From Auanema rhodensis (Eukaryota > Nematoda > Chromadorea > Rhabditida > Rhabditidae), in NCBI GenBank assembly GCA_964057225.1, contig OZ059898.1, forward strand, positions 19,941,267 to 20,005,266: a stretch of 64,000 nucleotides of DNA. The letters run 5' to 3'. Within the stretch, counting starts at the first letter, position 1. Every line of letters starts with the position of its first letter. Below the pieces are notes generated by a model that worked only from the letters and a program-made list of their open reading frames with translations, had not been told where the DNA came from and did not search any database. Positions 12,401-24,688 of the stretch are shown piece by piece. A program made the position numbers and the translations under genes.

Positions 12401-12760
12401 TATGATCGTTTGGAAAATGATGCATTAGTGTATGTTGAGTTTCCATGTACACTCAACATTGCTTCCAAAAACATTTTGACAAAAATTTTTCCGAAAAATT
12501 TCAAAATAATTTTGCAAAAAGTAGATGTTTTTAGATTTTTTTTTTCAAGGCAAAGACGATGGACAAGGTTATTCAACGAAAAAATTAATTCTTCAGGGTG
12601 AAAATCGAGGATATAAGTGTGAACTTATATCAGTTGATATCTCGGTGCATTTTTAAGCTAGCGCAAATCTGATAACTCAGATCGATGCAGCTTAAAAATC
12701 CGCATCGAATGCACTATACTACATTGAGAAACGCTTGATACAAAAATTAGTTATGATCGT
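6449..12760 (+). repeat. 18-monomer higher-order repeat, copy 2 (6312 bp)
   Basis: This repeats 137-6448 monomer for monomer with the same class order and the same rare markers: AAAACCATTTTG near 11413, GCTTGAAAATCC near 11638, and ATATATGTGTG at 6646 and 7346. I saw no difference at the marker sites compared by eye, so the duplication looks recent. It ends where the next monomer (12761) is a full-length M class, whereas copy 1 is followed by the A/B hybrid at 6449. Its last seven monomers (10301-12760) also belong to the 10-monomer unit described next. Confidence 0.93.
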
Positions 12761-13813
12761 TTGAAAAATGATGCATTAGTGTATTTTGAGTTTCCATGTA
12801 CACTCAACATTGCTTCCAAAAACATTTTGACAAAAATTTTTCCGAAAAATTTCAAAATAATTTCGCAAAAAGTAGATGTTTTTAGATTTTTTTTTTCAAG
12901 GCAAAGACGATGGACAATGTTATTCAACGAAAAAATTAATTCTTCAGGGTGAAAATCGAGGATATAAGTGTGAACTTATATCAGTTGATATCTCGGTGCA
13001 TTTGTAAGCTACCGCAAATCCGATAACACAGATCGACGCAGCTTAAAAATCCGCATCGAATGCACTATACTACATTGAGAAACGCTTGATACAAAAATTA
13101 GTTATGATCGTTTGAAAAATGATGCATTAGTGTATTTTGAGTTTCCATGTACACTCAACATTGCTTCCAAAAACATTTTGACAAAAATTTTTCCGAAAAA
13201 TTTCAAAATAATTTCGCAAAAAGTAGATGTTTTTAGATTTTTTTTTTCAAGGCAAAGACGATGGACAAGGTTATTCAACGAAAAAATTAATTCTTCAGGG
13301 TGAAAATCGAGGATATAAGTGTGAACATATATCAGTTGATATCTCGGTGCATTTTTAAGCTAGCGCAAATCTGATAACACAGATCGATGCAGCTTAAAAA
13401 TCCGCATCGAATGCACTATACTACATTGAGAAACGCTTGATACAAAAATTAGTTATGATCGTTTGAAAAATGATGCATTAGTGTATTTTGAGTTTCCATG
13501 TACACTCAACATTGCTTCCAAAAACATTTTGACAAAAATTTTTCCGAAAAATTTCGAAATAATTTCGCAAAAAGTAGATGTTTTTAGATTTTTTTTTTCA
13601 AGGCAAAGACGATGGACAAGGTTATTCAACGAAAAAATTGATTCTTCCGGGTGAAAATCGAGGATATAAGTGTGAACTTATATCAGTTGATATCTCAGTG
13701 CATTTTTCAGCTAGCGCAAATCTGATAACACAGATCGACGCAGCTTAAAAATCCGCATCGAATGCACTATACTACATTGAGAAACGCTTAATACAAAAAT
13801 TAGTTATGATCGT
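10301..13813 (+). repeat. 10-monomer higher-order repeat, copy 1 (3513 bp)
   Basis: The order is D (10301), D (10653), K (11005), C (11356), D (11707), K (12059), C (12410), M (12761), K (13112), E (13463). The last E carries the private change TTTCGAAATAA for TTTCAAAATAA. The first seven monomers are shared with the end of the 18-monomer units, so this unit overlaps them. Copy-specific changes are CATTTGTAAGCTACCG near 13000 and AAAACCATT in the monomer at 11356. Confidence 0.92.
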
Positions 13814-16800
13814 TTGAAAAATGATGCATTAGTGTATTTTGAGTTTCCATGTACACTCAACATTGCTTCCAAAAACATTTTGACAAAAATTTTTCCGAAA
13901 AATTTCAAAATAATTTCGCAAAAAGTAGATGTTTTTAGATTTTTTTTTATCAAGGCAAAGACGATGGACAATGTTATTCAACGAAAAAATTAATTCTTCA
14001 GGGTGAAAATCGAGGATATAAGTGTGAACATATATCAGTTGATATCTCGGTGCATTTTTAAGCTAGCGCAAATCTGATAACACAGATCGACGCAGCTTAA
14101 AAATCCGCATCGAATGCACTATACTACATTGAGAAACGCTTAATACAAAAATTAGTTATGATCGTTTGAAAAATGATGCATTAGTGTATTTTGAGTTTCC
14201 ATGTACACTCAACATTGCTTCCAAAAACATTTTGACAAAAATTTTTCCGAAAAATTTCAAAATAATTTCGCAAAAAGTAGATGTTTTTAGATTTTTTTTT
14301 ATCAAGGCAAAGACGATGGACAATGTTATTCAACGAAAAAATTAATTCTTCAGGGTGAAAATCGAGGATATAAGTGTGAACATATATCAGTTGATATCTC
14401 GGTGCATTTTTAAGCTAGCGCACATTTGATAACACAGATCGATGCAGCTTAAAAATCCGCATCGAATGCACTATACTACATTGAGAAACGCTTGATACAA
14501 AAATTAGTTATGATCGTTTGAAAAATGATGCATTAGTGTATTTTGAGTTTCCATGTACACTCAACATTGCTTCCAAAAACATTTTGACAAAAATTTTTCC
14601 GAAAAATTTCAAAATAATTTCGCAAAAAGTAGATGTTTTTAGATTTTTTTTTTCAAGGCAAAGACGATGGACAAGGTTATTCAACGAAAAAATTAATTCT
14701 TCAGGGTGAAAATCGAGGATATAAGTGTGAACATATATCAGTTGATATCTCGGTGCATTTTTAAGCTAGCGCAAATCTGATAACACAGATCGATGCAGCT
14801 TAAAAATCCGCATCGAATGCACTATACTACATTGAGAAACGCTTAATACAAAAATTAGTTATGATCGTTTGGAAAATGATGCATTAGTGTATGTTGAGTT
14901 TCCATGTACACTCAACATTGCTTCCAAAAACATTTTGACAAAAATTTTTCCGAAAAATTTCAAAATAATTTTGCAAAAAGTAGATGTTTTTAGATTTTTT
15001 TTTTCAAGGCAAAGACGATGGACAAGGTTATTCAACGAAAAAATTAATTCTCCAGGGTGAAAATCGAGGATATAAGTGTGAACTTATATCAGTTGATATC
15101 TCGGTGCATTTTTAAGCTAGCGCAAATCTGATAACTCAGATCGATGCAGCTTGAAAATCCGCATCGAATGCACTATACTACATTGAGAAACGCTTAATAC
15201 AAAAATTAGTTATGATCGTTTGAAAAATGATGCATTAGTGTATTTTGAGTTTCCATGTACACTCAACATTGCTTCCAAAAACATTTTGACAAAAATTTTT
15301 CCGAAAAATTTCAAAATAATTTCGCAAAAAGTAGATGTTTTTAGATTTTTTTTTATCAAGGCAAAGACGATGGACAATGTTATTCAACGAAAAAATTAAT
15401 TCTTCAGGGTGAAAATCGAGGATATAAGTGTGAACATATATCAGTTGATATCTCGGTGCATTTTTAAGCTAGCGCACATTTGATAACACAGATCGATGCA
15501 GCTTAAAAATCCGCATCGAATGCACTATACTACATTGAGAAACGCTTGATACAAAAATTAGTTATGATCGTTTGAAAAATGATGCATTAGTGTATTTTGA
15601 GTTTCCATGTACACTCAACATTGCTTCCAAAAACATTTTGACAAAAATTTTTCCGAAAAATTTCAAAATAATTTCGCAAAAAGTAGATGTTTTTAGATTT
15701 TTTTTTTCAAGGCAAAGACGATGGACAAGGTTATTCAACGAAAAAATTAATTCTTCAGGGTGAAAATCGAGGATATAAGTGTGAACATATATCAGTTGAT
15801 ATCTCGGTGCATTTTTAAGCTAGCGCAAATCTGATAACACAGATCGATGCAGCTTAAAAATCCGCATCGAATGCACTATACTACATTGAGAAACGCTTAA
15901 TACAAAAATTAGTTATGATCGTTTGGAAAATGATGCATTAGTGTATGTTGAGTTTCCATGTACACTCAACATTGCTTCCAAAAACATTTTGACAAAAATT
16001 TTTCCGAAAAATTTCAAAATAATTTTGCAAAAAGTAGATGTTTTTAGATTTTTTTTTTCAAGGCAAAGACGATGGACAAGGTTATTCAACGAAAAAATTA
16101 ATTCTTCAGGGTGAAAATCGAGGATATAAGTGTGAACTTATATCAGTTGATATCTCGGTGCATTTTTAAGCTAGCGCAAATCTGATAACTCAGATCGATG
16201 CAGCTTAAAAATCCGCATCGAATGCACTATACTACATTGAGAAACGCTTGATACAAAAATTAGTTATGATCGTTTGAAAAATGATGCATTAGTGTATTTT
16301 GAGTTTCCATGTACACTCAACATTGCTTCCAAAAACATTTTGACAAAAATTTTTCCGAAAAATTTCAAAATAATTTCGCAAAAAGTAGATGTTTTTAGAT
16401 TTTTTTTTTCAAGGCAAAGACGATGGACAATGTTATTCAACGAAAAAATTAATTCTTCAGGGTGAAAATCGAGGATATAAGTGTGAACTTATATCAGTTG
16501 ATATCTCGGTGCATTTTTAAGCTACCGCAAATCCGATAACACAGATCGACGCAGCTTAAAAATCCGCATCGAATGCACTATACTACATTGAGAAACGCTT
16601 GATACAAAAATTAGTTATGATCGTTTGAAAAATGATGCATTAGTGTATTTTGAGTTTCCATGTACACTCAACATTGCTTCCAAAAACATTTTGACAAAAA
16701 TTTTTCCGAAAAATTTCAAAATAATTTCGCAAAAAGTAGATGTTTTTAGATTTTTTTTTTCAAGGCAAAGACGATGGACAAGGTTATTCAACGAAAAAAT

Positions 16801-17326
16801 TAATTCTTCAGGGTGAAAATCGAGGATATAAGTGTGAACATATATCAGTTGATATCTCGGTGCATTTTTAAGCTAGCGCAAATCTGATAACACAGATCGA
16901 TGCAGCTTAAAAATCCGCATCGAATGCACTATACTACATTGAGAAACGCTTGATACAAAAATTAGTTATGATCGTTTGAAAAATGATGCATTAGTGTATT
17001 TTGAGTTTCCATGTACACTCAACATTGCTTCCAAAAACATTTTGACAAAAATTTTTCCGAAAAATTTCGAAATAATTTCGCAAAAAGTAGATGTTTTTAG
17101 ATTTTTTTTTTCAAGGCAAAGACGATGGACAAGGTTATTCAACGAAAAAATTGATTCTTCCGGGTGAAAATCGAGGATATAAGTGTGAACTTATATCAGT
17201 TGATATCTCAGTGCATTTTTCAGCTAGCGCAAATCTGATAACACAGATCGACGCAGCTTAAAAATCCGCATCGAATGCACTATACTACATTGAGAAACGC
17301 TTGATACAAAAATTAGTTATGATCGT
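13814..17326 (+). repeat. 10-monomer higher-order repeat, copy 2 (3513 bp)
   Basis: This repeats 10301-13813 at a constant shift of 3513 bp: D (13814), D (14166), K (14518), C (14869), D (15220), K (15572), C (15923), M (16274), K (16625), E (16976). It keeps the shared markers TTTCGAAATAA in the last monomer, GCTTGAAAATCC near 15151, and CTACCGCAAATCCG near 16523. Copy-specific differences are AATTCTCCAGGG near 15045 and a normal AAAAACATT in the monomer at 14869, where copy 1 has AAAACCATT. Confidence 0.92.
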
Positions 17327-19082
17327 TTGAAAAATGATGCATTAGTGTATTTTGAGTTTCCATGTACACTCAACATTGCTTCCAAAAACATTTTGACAAA
17401 AATTTTTCCGAAAAATTTCAAAATAATTTCGCAAAAAGTAGATGTTTTTAGATTTTTTTTTTCAAGGCAAAGACGATGGACAAGGTTATTCAACGAAAAA
17501 ATTAATTCTTCAGGGTGAAAATCGAGGATATAAGTGTGAACTTATATCAGTTGATATCTCGGTGCATTTTTAAGCTAGCGCAAATCTGATAACACAGATC
17601 GATGCAGCTTAAAAATCCGCATCGAATGCACTATACTACATTGAGAAACGCTTGATACAAAAATTAGTTATGATCGTTTGAAAAATGATGCATTAGTGTA
17701 TTTTGAGTTTCCATGTACACTCAACATTGCTTCCAAAAACATTTTGACAAAAATTTTTCCGAAAAATTTCAAAATAATTTCGCAAAAAGTAGATGTTTTT
17801 AGATTTTTTTTTATCAAGGCAAAGACGATGGACAATGTTATTCAACGAAAAAATTAATTCTTCAGGGTGAAAATCGAGGATATAAGTGTGAACTTATATC
17901 AGTTGATATCTCGGTGCATTTTCAAGCTAGCGCAAATCTAATAACACAGATCGACGCAGCTTAAAAATCTGCATCGAATGCACTATACTACATTGAGAAA
18001 CGCTTAATACAAAAATTAGTTATGATCGTTTGGAAAATGATGCATTAGTGTATGTTGAGTTTCCATGTACACTCAACATTGCTTCCAAAAACATTTTGAC
18101 AAAAATTTTTCCGAAAAATTTCAAAATAATTTTGCAAAAAGTAGATGTTTTTAGATTTTTTTTTTCAAGGCAAAGACGATGGACAAGGTTATTCAACGAA
18201 AAAATTAATTCTTCAGGGTGAAAATCGAGGATATAAGTGTGAACTTATATCAGTTGATATCTCGGTACATTTTTAAGCTAGCGCAAATCTGATAACTCAG
18301 ATCGATGCAGCTTAAAAATCCGCATCGAATGCACTATACTACATTGAGAAACGCTTGATACAAAAATTAGTTATGATCGTTTGAAAAATGATGCATTAGT
18401 GTATTTTGAGTTTCCATGTACACTCAACATTGCTTCCAAAAACATTTTGACAAAAATATTTCCGAAAAATTTCAAAATAATTTCGCAAGAAGTAGATGTT
18501 TTTAGATTTTTTTTTTCAAGGCAAAGACGATGGACAATGTTATTCAACGAAAAAATTAATTCTTCAGGGTGAAAATCGATGATATAAGTGTGAACTTATA
18601 TCAGTTGATATCTCGGTGCATTTTTAAGCTACCGCAAATCTGATAACACAGATCGACGCAGCTTAAAAATCCGCATCGAATGCACTATACTACATTGAGA
18701 AACGCTTGATACAAAAATTAGTTATGATCGTTTGAAAAATGATGCATTAGTGTATTTTGAGTTTCCATGTACACTCAACATTGCTTCCAAAAACATTTTG
18801 ACAAAAATTTTTCCGAAAAATTTCAAAATAATTTCGCAAAAAGTAGATGTTTTTAGATTTTTTTTTTCAAGGCAAAGACGATGGACAAGGTTATTCAACG
18901 AAAAAATTAATTCTTCAGGGTGAAAATCGAGGATATAAGTGTGAACATATATCAGTTGATATCTCGGTGCATTTTTAAGCTAGCGCAAATCTGATAACAC
19001 AGATCGATGCAGCTTAAAAATCCGCATCGAATGCACTATACTACATTGAGAAACGCTTGATACAAAAATTAGTTATGATCGT
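17327..19082 (+). repeat. Transition monomers K-D-C-M-K
   Basis: Five monomers: K (17327), D (17678), C (18030), M (18381), K (18732). The C-M-K order recurs elsewhere (25743, 31008), so this looks like a diverged copy of the C-anchored unit. Private changes are GGTACATTTTTAAG near 18266, CAAAAATATTTCCG near 18452, GCAAGAAGTAG near 18485, and ATCGATGATAT near 18578. These suggest it is older or less recently homogenised than its neighbours. Confidence 0.8.
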
Positions 19083-20830
19083 TTGAAAATGATGCATTAG
19101 TGTATTTTGAGTTTCCATGTACACTCAACATTGCTTCCAAAAACATTTTGACAAAAATTTTTCCGAAAAATTTCAAAATAATTTCGCAAAAAGTAGATGT
19201 TTTTAGATTTTTTTTTCAAGGCAAAGACGATGGACAAGGTTATTCAACGAAAAATTTAATTCTTCAGGGTGAAAATCGAGGATATAAGTGTGAACTTATA
19301 TCAGTTTATATCTCGGTGCATTTTCAAGCTAGCGCAAATCTAATAACACAGATCGACGCAGCTTAAAAATTCGCATCGAATGCACTATACTACATTGAGA
19401 AACGCTTGATACAAAAATTAGTTATGATCGTTTGAAAAATGATGCATTAGTGTATTTTGAGTTTCCATGTACACTCAACATTGCTTCCAAAAACATTTTG
19501 ACAAAATTTTTTTCGAAAAATTTCAAAATAATTTCGCAAACAGTAGATGTTTTTAGATTTTTTTTTTCAAGGCAAAGACGATGGACGATGTTATTCAACA
19601 AAAAAATTAATTCTTCAGGGTGAAAATCGAGGATATAAGTGTGAACTTATATCAGTTGATATCTCGGTGCATTTTTAAGCTAGCGCAAATCTGATAACAC
19701 AGATCGACGCAGCTTAAAAATCCGCATCGAATGCACTATACTACATTGAGAAACGCTTGATACAAAAATTAGTTACGATCGTTTGAAAATGATGCATTAG
19801 TGTATTTTGAGTTTCCATGTACACTCAACATTGCTTCCAAAACATTTTGACAAAAATTTTTCCGAAAAATTTCAAAATAATTTTGCAAAAAGTAGATGTT
19901 TTTAGATTTTTTTTTCAAGGCAAAGACGATGGACAAGGTTATTCAACGAAAAAATTAATTCTTCAGGGTGAAAATCGAGGATATAAGTGTGAACTTATAT
20001 CAGTTTATATCTCGGTGCATTTTCAAGCTAGCGCAAATCTAATAACACAGATCGACGCAGCTTAAAAATCCGCATCGAATGCACTATACTACATTGAGAA
20101 ACGCTTGATACAAAAATTAGTTATGATCGTTTGAAAAATGATGCATTAGTGTATTTTGAGTTTCCATGTACACTCAACATTGCTTCCAAAAACATTTTGA
20201 CAAAATTTTTTTCGAAAAATTTCAAAATAATTTCGCAAACAGTAGATGTTTTTAGATTTTTTTTTCCAAGGCAAAGACGATGGACGATGTTATTCAACAA
20301 AAAAATTAATTCTTCAGGGTGAAAATCGAGGATATAAGTGTGAACTTATATCAGTTGATATCTCGGTGCATTTTTAAGCTAGCGCAAATCTGATAACACA
20401 GATCGACGCAGCTTAAAAATCCGCATCGAATGCACTATACTACATTGAGAAACGCTTGATACAAAAATTAGTTACGATCGTTTGAAAATGATGCATTAGT
20501 GTATTTTGAGTTTCCATGTACACTCAACATTGCTTCCAAAACATTTTGACAAAAATTTTTCCGAAAAATTTCAGAATAATTTTGCAAAAAGTAGATGTTT
20601 TTAGATTTTTTTTTTCAAGGCAAAGACGATGGACAAGGTTATTCAACGAAAAAATTAATTCTTCAGGGTGAAAATCGAGGATATAAGTGTGAACTTATAT
20701 CAGTTGATATCTCGGTGCATTTTTAAGCTAGCGCAAATCTGATAACACAGATCGACGCAGCTTAAAAATCCGCATCGAAAGCACTATACTACATTGAGAA
20801 ACGCTTGATACAAAAATTAGTTATGATCGT
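19083..20830 (+). repeat. S-B-A-B-A ladder, 699-bp dimer repeated
   Basis: Monomers are S (19083), B (19432), A with T9 (19783), B (20131) and A (20482). The B-A dimer repeats at a shift of 699 bp. The S copy has CGAAAAATTTAATTC near 19249 and AAAAATTCGC near 19366. The B copy at 20131 has TTTTTTTTTCCAAGG, one T changed to C. The A copy at 20482 has TTTCAGAATAA. The B-A pair also occurs at 835, 7147, 35923, 43294 and 48902, so it is a mobile-looking but satellite-internal module. Confidence 0.88.
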
Positions 20831-22584
20831 TTGAAAAATGATGCATTAGTGTATTTTGAGTTTCCATGTACACTCAACATTGCTTCCAAAAACATTTTGA
20901 CAAAAATTTTTCCGAAAAATTTCAAAATAATTTCGCAAAAAGTAGATGTTTTTAGATTTTTTTTTTCAAGGCAAAGACGATGGACAAGGTTATTCAACGA
21001 AAAAATTGATTCTTCCGGGTGAAAATCGAGGATATAAGTGTGAACTTATATCAGTTGATATCTCAGTGCATTTTTCAGCTAGCGCAAATCTGATAACACA
21101 GATCGACGCAGCTTAAAAATCCGCATCGAATGCACTATACTACATTGAGAAACGCTTGATACAAAAATTAGTTATGATCGTTTGAAAAATGATGCATTAG
21201 TGTATTTTGAGTTTCCATGTACACTCAACATTGCTTCCAAAAACATTTTGACAAAAATTTTTCCGAAAAATTTCAAAATAATTTCGCAAAAAGTAGATGT
21301 TTTTAGATTTTTTTTTATCAAGGCAAAGACGATGGACAATGTTATTCAACGAAAAAATTAATTCTTCAGGGTGAAAATCGAGGATATAAGTGTGAACTTA
21401 TATCAGTTGATTTCTCGGTGCATTTTCAAGCTAGCGCAAATCTAATAACACAGATCGACGTAGCTTAAAAATGCGCATCGAATGCACTATACTACATTGA
21501 GAAACGCTTGATACAAAAATTAGTTATGATCGTTTGAAAATGATGCATTAGTGTATTTTGAGTTTCCATGTACACTCAACATTGCTTCCAAAAACATTTT
21601 GACAAAAATTTTTCCGAAAAATTTCAAAATAATTTCGCAAAAAGTAGATGTTTTTAGATTTTTTTTTCAAGGCAAAGACGATGGACAAGGTTATTCAACG
21701 AAAAAATTAATTCTTCAGGGTGAAAATCGAGGATATAAGTGTGAACTTATATCAGTTTATATCTCGGTGCATTTTCAAGCTAGCGCAAATCTAATAACAC
21801 AGATCGACGCAGCTTAAAAATCCGCATCGAATGCACTATACTACATTGAGAAACGCTTGATACAAAAATTAGTTATGATCGTTTGAAAAATGATGCATTA
21901 GTGTATTTTGAGTTTCCATGTACACTCAACATTGCTTCCAAAAACATTTTGACAAAAATTTTTCCGAAAAATTTCAAAATAATTTCGCAAAAAGTAGATG
22001 TTTTTAGATTTTTTTTTTCAAGGCAAAGACGATGGACAAGGTTATTCAACGAAAAAATTGATTCTTCCGGGTGAAAATCGAGGATATAAGTGTGAACTTA
22101 TATCAGTTGATATCTCAGTGCATTTTTCAGCTAGCGCAAATCTGATAACACAGATCGACGCAGCTTAAAAATCCGCATCGAATGCACTATACTACATTGA
22201 GAAACGCTTGATACAAAAATTAGTTATGATCGTTTGAAAAATGATGCATTAGTGTATTTTGAGTTTCCATGTACACTCAACATTGCTTCCAAAAACATTT
22301 TGACAAAAATTTTTCCGAAAAATTTCAAAATAATTTCGCAAAAAGTAGATGTTTTTAGATTTTTTTTTTCAAGGCAAAGACGATGGACAAGGTTATTCAA
22401 CGAAAAAATTAATTCTTCAGGGTGAAAATCGAGGATATAAGTGTGAACATATATCAGTTGATATCTCGGTGCATTTTTAAGCTAGCGCAAATCTGATAAC
22501 ACAGATCGATGCAGCTTAAAAATCCGCATCGAATGCACTATACTACATTGAGAAACGCTTGATACAAAAATTAGTTATGATCGT
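20831..22584 (+). repeat. Mixed monomers E-D-S-E-K
   Basis: The monomers are E (20831), D (21182), S (21534), E (21883) and K (22234). The D copy is followed by TTGATTTCTCGG near 21408, GACGTAGC near 21459 and AAAAATGCGC near 21468. AAATGCGC reappears only in the dimer ladder at 46-48.5 kb. No internal period longer than one monomer is evident. Confidence 0.82.
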
Positions 22585-23636
22585 TTGAAAAATGATGCAT
22601 TAGTGTATTTTGAGTTTCCATGTACACTCAACATTGCTTCCAAAAACATTTTGACAAAAATTTTTCCGAAAAATTTCAAAATAATTTCGCAAAAAGTAGA
22701 TGTTTTTAGATTTTTTGTTCAAGGCAAAGACGATGGACAAGGTTATTCAACGAAAAAATTGATTCTTCCGGGTGAAAATCGAGGATATAAGTGTGAACTT
22801 ATATCAGTTGATATCTCAGTGCATTTTTCAGTTAGCGCAAATCTGATAACACAGATCGACGCAGCTTAAAAATCCGCATCGAATGCACTATACTACATTG
22901 AGAAACGCTTGATACAAAAATTAGTTATGATCGTTTGAAAAATGATGCATTAGTGTATTTTGAGTTTCCATGTACACTCAACATTGCTTCCTAAAACATT
23001 TTGACAAAAATTTTTCCGAAAAATTTCAAAATAATTTCGCAAAAAGTAGATGTTTTTAGATTTTTTGTTCAAGGCAAAGACGATGGACAAGGTTATTCAA
23101 CGAAAAAATTAATTCTTCAGGGTGAAAATCGAGGATATAAGTGTGAACATATATCAGTTGATATCTCGGTGCATTTTTAAGCTAGCGCAAATCTGATAAC
23201 ACAGATCGATGCAGCTTAAAAATCCGCATCGAATGCACTATACTACATTGAGAAACGCTTGATACAAAAATTAGTTATGATCGTTTGAAAAATGATGCAT
23301 TAGTGTATTTTGAGTTTCCATGTACACTCAACATTGCTTCCAAAAACATTTTGACAAAAATTTTTCCGAAAAATTTCAAAATAATTTCGCAAAAAGTAGA
23401 TGTTTTTAGATTTTTTTTCATCAAGGCAAAGACGATGGACAATGTTATTCAACGAAAAAATTAATTCTTCAGGGTGAGAATCGAGGATATAAGTGTGAAC
23501 TTATATCAGTTGATATCTCGGTGCATTTTCAAGCTAGCCCAAATCTGATAACACAGATCGATGCAGCTTAAAAATCCGCATCGAATGCACTATACTACAT
23601 TGAGAAACGCTTGATACAAAAATTAGTTATGATCGT
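22585..23636 (+). repeat. 3-monomer unit with interrupted T tract, copy 1 (1052 bp)
   Basis: The order is an E monomer with TTTTTTGTTCAAGG (22585), a hybrid monomer with CTTCCTAAAACA and the same interrupted T tract (22936), and a D-like monomer with TTTTTTTCATCAAGG (23287). CAGTTAGCGC near 22829 is another shared marker. Private to this copy are GGGTGAGAATCG near 23472 and CTAGCCCAAATC near 23535. The unit repeats next at a shift of 1052 bp. Confidence 0.92.
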
Positions 23637-24688
23637 TTGAAAAATGATGCATTAGTGTATTTTGAGTTTCCATGTACACTCAACATTGCTTCCAAAAACA
23701 TTTTGACAAAAATTTTTCCGAAAAATTTCAAAATAATTTCGCAAAAAGTAGATGTTTTTAGATTTTTTGTTCAAGGCAAAGACGATGGACAAGGTTATTC
23801 AACGAAAAAATTGATTCTTCCGGGTGAAAATCGAGGATATAAGTGTGAACTTATATCAGTTGATATCTCAGTGCATTTTTCAGTTAGCGCAAATCTGATA
23901 ACACAGATCGACGCAGCTTAAAAATCCGCATCGAATGCACTATACTACATTGAGAAACGCTTGATACAAAAATTAGTTATGATCGTTTGAAAAATGATGC
24001 ATTAGTGTATTTTGAGTTTCCATGTACACTCAACATTGCTTCCTAAAACATTTTGACAAAAATTTTTCCGAAAAATTTCAAAATAATTTCGCAAAAAGTA
24101 GATGTTTTTAGATTTTTTGTTCAAGGCAAAGACGATGGACAAGGTTATTCAACGAAAAAATTAATTCTTCAGGGTGAAAATCGAGGATATAAGTGTGAAC
24201 ATATATCAGTTGATATCTCGGTGCATTTTTAAGCTAGCGCAAATCTGATAACACAGATCGATGCAGCTTAAAAATCCGCATCGAATGCACTATACTACAT
24301 TGAGAAACGCTTGATACAAAAATTAGTTATGATCGTTTGAAAAATGATGCATTAGTGTATTTTGAGTTTCCATGTACACTCAACATTGCTTCCAAAAACA
24401 TTTTGACAAAAATTTTTCCGAAAAATTTCAAAATAATTTCGCAAAAAGTAGATGTTTTTAGATTTTTTTTCATCAAGGCAAAGACGATGGACAATGTTAT
24501 TCAACGAAAAAATTAATTCTTCAGGGTGAAAATCGAGGATATAAGTGTGAACTTATATCAGTTGATATCTCGGTGCATTTTCAAGCTAGCGCAAATCTAA
24601 TAACACAGATCGACGCAGCTTAAAAATCTGCATCGAATGCACTATACTACATTGAGAAACGCTTAATACAAAAATTAGTTATGATCGT
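23637..24688 (+). repeat. 3-monomer unit with interrupted T tract, copy 2 (1052 bp)
   Basis: This repeats 22585-23636: the E monomer with TTTTTTGTTCAAGG (23637), the CTTCCTAAAACA hybrid (23988) and the TTTCATCAAGG D-like monomer (24339). CAGTTAGCGC recurs near 23881. It lacks the two private changes of copy 1. Its last ~90 bp (TTTTCAAGCTAGCG, CTAATAAC, ATCTGCATCG) are the leader that always precedes a class C monomer, and a C monomer does follow at 24689. Confidence 0.92.
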
